Shown in pieces: positions 6,259-7,013 of a DNA stretch of 7,013 nucleotides (positions are counted from its first letter, which is position 1; the number at the start of each line of letters is the position of its first letter). The translations under genes were made by a program, and so were the position numbers. This DNA is from an uncultured Burkholderiales bacterium (GTDB taxonomy: Bacteria > Pseudomonadota > Gammaproteobacteria > Burkholderiales > Burkholderiaceae_C): positions 1 through 7,013 of the forward strand of contig CAIQIL010000072.1 of the NCBI GenBank assembly GCA_903871865.1, in the 5' to 3' direction. The notes beneath the pieces were generated by a model, which saw nothing but the letters and a program-made list of their open reading frames with translations, did no database searches and was not told where the DNA came from.

Positions 6259-7013
6259 TCAACCTTCGAAACCTTGGGGGTTGGTGGACTGCCAACGCCA
6301 GGAGTCCACGCACATCTCTTTCAAACCGCGACGCGCCTTCCAGCCCATCAGGGATTCGGCCAGCGCCGGGTCGGCGTAACAGGCGGCCACATCGCCAGGA
6401 CGGCGCGGCGCGAACACCACCGGGATCTCACGGTCGGCGGCCTCGCCATAGGCCTTGGCCAATTCCAGCACGCTGTAGCCCTGGCCGGTGCCCAGGTTGA
6501 CCGTCAGCGATGCGTTCTTGTCAGCGAGGCAGCGCAAGGCGGCCACATGGCCCTCGGCCAGGTCCAGCACGTGGATGTAGTCGCGCACGCCGGTGCCATC
6601 GGGCGTGTCGTAGTCGTTGCCGAACACATTGAGGTGCGGGCGCTTGCCCACCGCCACCTGGGCCACATAGGGCATCAGGTTGTTCGGCGTGCCGCGCGGG
6701 TCTTCGCCGATCAGGCCGCTGAGGTGGGCGCCGACCGGGTTGAAATAGCGCAGGTAGGCGATCTTCCAGCGCGTGTCACAGCGTTCCAGTCCGCGCAGCA
6801 ACTCCTCGCCGATCAGCTTGGTCTGGCCGTAAGGGTTGGTCGCACGCAAGGGCGCGTCTTCGGTGATGGGCAGGCGCTCGGGCTGGCCATAGACCGTGGC
6901 CGAGGAGCTGAACACCAGGTGGAAGACGCCATGGCGCTGCATGGCCTGGCAGACCGACAGCAGGCCACCGAGGTTGTTGTCGAAGTAATCCAGCGGGCGC
7001 TCGACCGACTCGC
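6259..7013 (-). CDS. galE: UDP-glucose 4-epimerase GalE (partial, C-terminal about 250 residues)
   Basis: Extended short-chain dehydrogenase/reductase enzyme that interconverts UDP-glucose and UDP-galactose using tightly bound NAD+. About 250 residues are present; roughly 88 N-terminal residues with the GxxGxxG NAD-binding loop lie past the right edge. The first visible residues, ESVERPLDYFDNN, match the GalE helix that precedes the active site. FSSSATVYG carries the catalytic Ser, and NPYGQTK carries the catalytic Tyr and Lys (YxxxK). Further family landmarks are RYFNPVGAH, the NNLMPYVAQ substrate-binding segment, GTGVRDYIHVLDLAEGH and the C-terminal SWRWQSTNPQGF. The reading frame is open to the window edge, so the internal Met at 6942 is not the start. 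The gene leads into manC with a 5-bp gap, so it is probably part of a polysaccharide precursor operon whose promoter lies beyond 7013. Confidence 0.96.
   Translation of the reverse strand, partial: ESVERPLDYFDNNLGGLLSVCQAMQRHGVFHLVFSSSATVYGQPERLPITEDAPLRATNPYGQTKLIGEELLRGLERCDTRWKIAYLRYFNPVGAHLSGLIGEDPRGTPNNLMPYVAQVAVGKRPHLNVFGNDYDTPDGTGVRDYIHVLDLAEGHVAALRCLADKNASLTVNLGTGQGYSVLELAKAYGEAADREIPVVFAPRRPGDVAACYADPALAESLMGWKARRGLKEMCVDSWRWQSTNPQGFEG

Noticed and set aside
4610..6379. A 589-codon open frame on the plus strand opposite manC, beginning inside the phosphatase gene.
   Set aside because: It is antisense to a clearly real bifunctional enzyme and shows the Arg/His/Gly/Val/Gln-rich composition of GC-rich antisense frames. 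It contains no recognisable domain and no ribosome site.
1..7013. A defence system, mobile element, CRISPR array or other novel multi-gene system.
   Set aside because: All six genes belong to well-known metabolic or regulatory families with intact motifs. No transposase, integrase, nuclease, array or unexplained long gap is present.

Overview
The window is about 7 kb of GC-rich DNA (third codon positions almost always G or C) carrying six protein-coding genes. Their identity and arrangement point to a betaproteobacterium of the order Burkholderiales, probably of the Comamonadaceae/Sphaerotilaceae kind. That placement is inferred from gene content and protein character, not from a marker gene. 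I see no rRNA, tRNA, CRISPR array, insertion sequence or phage gene.

Region 1 (1-3181) is a divergent control unit. On the minus strand lies the N-terminal half of an ExaC-type NAD+ aldehyde dehydrogenase, cut off at the left edge. On the plus strand is an AcoR-type sigma-54 enhancer-binding regulator. The 355 bp between them is well organised for sigma-54 control of the dehydrogenase. It holds a -24/-12 element (910-924, minus strand) and two related dyad sites with the same CCT/AGG core, centred near 1014 and 1065. These lie about 116 and 167 bp upstream of the predicted transcription start. There is also a stem-loop in the predicted leader and an 8-bp direct repeat next to the -24 box. The simplest reading is a regulator that senses an alcohol- or acetoin-derived signal and switches on aldehyde oxidation.

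Region 2 (3301-4703, plus strand) is a two-gene housekeeping unit: ubiG, the ubiquinone O-methyltransferase, overlapping by one base a HAD phosphatase. The phosphatase is of the Gph type, but its position beside ubiG and its motifs also fit MupP, the MurNAc-6-phosphate phosphatase of peptidoglycan recycling.

Region 3 (4733-7013, minus strand) converges on region 2. galE (UDP-glucose 4-epimerase, cut off at the right edge) is followed 5 bp later by manC, a two-domain enzyme with mannose-1-phosphate guanylyltransferase and mannose-6-phosphate isomerase parts. manC is followed by an intrinsic terminator. Together these genes supply UDP-galactose and GDP-mannose for surface or exopolysaccharide synthesis.

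Overall this is mostly conventional chromosomal sequence. I found no convincing undescribed system. The parts most worth a second look are the sigma-54 module in 796-1150 and the identity of the ubiG-linked phosphatase.
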